A stretch of 64,000 nucleotides of DNA from Oceanobacillus profundus (GTDB lineage: Bacteria; Bacillota; Bacilli; Bacillales; Amphibacillaceae). A program made the position numbers and the translations under genes. Under the pieces are notes generated by a model. That model made no database searches. It was not told the origin of the DNA and saw nothing but the letters and a program-made list of their open reading frames with translations. The number at the start of each line of letters is the position of its first letter. The stretch's first letter is position 1. The DNA lies in contig NZ_QWEH01000016.1 of NCBI RefSeq assembly GCF_003515705.1, forward strand, positions 1-64,000, given 5' to 3'. Below are positions 62,873 to 64,000 of the stretch, piece by piece.

Positions 62873-64000
62873 ATGAGTCAGGCATTTGACGAAATGATAA
62901 ATAGATTAAATAAAGAGCAGCAGGAAGCTGTTAGACATACAGAAGGACCATTATTAATTATGGCAGGAGCGGGAAGTGGAAAAACGAGAGTACTCACACA
63001 CCGAATCGCTTACTTAATGGATGAGAAAGAGGTTTCACCGCGAAATATTCTGGCGATTACGTTTACGAATAAGGCTGCAAGAGAGATGAAGGATCGTGTG
63101 AGCAGACTTGTAGGAGCTCAAGGGGAGCAAATGTGGGTTTCAACTTTCCACTCGATGTGCGTGCGAATTTTACGTCGTGATATTGATCGGATTGGATATA
63201 GCAGCAGCTTTACAATCCTGGATAGCAGTGACCAGTTATCGGTGATTAAACAGGTGTTAAAGAATTTAAATATGGATCCGAAAAAGTTTGACCCCCGTGC
63301 TATGTTGGGACAAATAAGTACAGCAAAAAACGAATTAATTACCGATGAAGAATTTAGTAAACATGCGGGTAATTTTTACGATAGACAAGTAGCACAGGTC
63401 TATGAAGGGTACCAGAAAATGCTTCGAAAAAATCAATCTCTTGATTTTGATGACTTAATTATGCAGACAATCCATCTATTTCAACGTATCCCTGAAGTGT
63501 TAGAATACTATCAACGTCGTTTTCAATATATTCATGTGGATGAGTATCAGGATACCAACCATGCACAATACTATTTAGTAAAACAGCTGGCAAGTCGTTA
63601 TCAAAACCTTTGTGTTGTTGGGGATTCAGACCAGTCGATTTATCGCTGGCGAGGAGCAGATATTAAGAATATCCTTTCTTTTGAAAATGATTATCCAAGT
63701 GCGAAGACAGTGTTTTTAGAACAAAATTATCGTTCGACAAAATCAATTCTTGCAGCTGCGAATAAAGTCATTGGAAATAATGCTGGACGTAAACCGAAGA
63801 ATTTATGGACAGAAAATGATGAAGGTCAGAAAATAAGCTATTTCCAAGGTGCAACAGAACAGGAAGAAGCTCTTTATATAACAGATAAGATTCAGGAGCT
63901 AACTCGGAATAAAGAGTATTCACCAAGTGAAGTTGCGGTTTTATACCGAACCAATGCGCAGTCCCGTGCAATTGAGGACACACTATTAAAGTCTGGTATT
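62873..64000 (+). CDS. pcrA: ATP-dependent DNA helicase PcrA, 5' part
   Basis: The reading frame is open from ATG 62873 to the window edge (376 codons) and lacks its 3' half. It is a UvrD/Rep-type superfamily 1 helicase: LNKEQQEAV (Q motif), [12 protein letters not shown] (Walker A), [13 protein letters not shown] (Ia), HVDEYQDTN (motif II), [16 protein letters not shown] (III) and [13 protein letters not shown] (IV). It unwinds DNA in repair and rolling-circle replication and is essential in B. subtilis. AAGGAG lies ten bases before ATG. In B. subtilis ligA follows. Confidence 0.97.
   Translation, partial: MSQAFDEMINRLNKEQQEAVRHTEGPLLIMAGAGSGKTRVLTHRIAYLMDEKEVSPRNILAITFTNKAAREMKDRVSRLVGAQGEQMWVSTFHSMCVRILRRDIDRIGYSSSFTILDSSDQLSVIKQVLKNLNMDPKKFDPRAMLGQISTAKNELITDEEFSKHAGNFYDRQVAQVYEGYQKMLRKNQSLDFDDLIMQTIHLFQRIPEVLEYYQRRFQYIHVDEYQDTNHAQYYLVKQLASRYQNLCVVGDSDQSIYRWRGADIKNILSFENDYPSAKTVFLEQNYRSTKSILAAANKVIGNNAGRKPKNLWTENDEGQKISYFQGATEQEEALYITDKIQELTRNKEYSPSEVAVLYRTNAQSRAIEDTLLKSGI

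Overview
The window looks like chromosome of a low-GC Gram-positive rod of the Bacillaceae, probably near Oceanobacillus/Virgibacillus. The evidence is AT-rich sequence, strong GGAGG ribosome binding sites with frequent TTG/GTG starts, lipobox lipoproteins, guanine riboswitches, and the Bacillus subtilis-type backbone pbuG ... yebE ... purEKBCSQLFMNHD - yerA - yerB - yerC - pcrB - pcrA. The genus is inference; no rRNA or other marker is present.

Region 1-1.4 kb holds three small minus-strand genes (a 24-residue membrane peptide and two membrane or lipoprotein-like hypotheticals). Each is preceded by a related repeat, so the stretch reads like a small cassette array. Region 1.7-13.6 kb is an accessory catabolic island: IclR regulator, class III aminotransferase, sugar-type ABC importer without ATPase, MocA-type and SDR dehydrogenases, SMP-30 lactonase, IlvD/Edd dehydratase, amidohydrolase and FAH-family hydrolase. 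Together they suggest non-phosphorylative breakdown of a sugar or sugar acid ending in C-C cleavage by the FAH enzyme. The island is bracketed by a nearly identical copy of about 99 bp of the 3' end of the neighbouring TraB/GumN gene, which looks like an integration or duplication scar.

Region 13.6-24.2 kb is mixed backbone: TraB/LRR lipoprotein, riboswitch-controlled pbuG, GyrI-like protein, GNAT acetyltransferase, MFS transporter, PuuD-like amidotransferase, msrA, MOSC protein, an NRAMP homologue with an altered metal site, and yebE.

Region 24.3-41.2 kb is the most unusual part. A large MalT/SARP-type regulator and a TetR regulator precede a cluster of two acyl-CoA ligases, a MaoC hydratase, two paralogous KAS III-like enzymes (both with His in place of the catalytic Asn), a complete Liv-type ABC importer, an alpha/beta hydrolase and a FabG-like SDR. 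This suggests uptake, CoA activation and beta-oxidation-like processing of an unidentified organic acid. A ten-copy 52-bp tandem repeat separates the last ligase from the rest.

Region 41.2-45.1 kb carries marR/namA and a YtrA-type ABC operon with a perfect 48-bp palindromic operator. Region 45.2-58.4 kb is the complete IMP-synthesis operon with PurBox, promoter, guanine riboswitch and 15-bp antiterminator, plus an unexplained folded spacer between purF and purM. Region 58.6-64 kb is yerA, yerB, yerC, pcrB and the 5' part of pcrA, which runs off the window.
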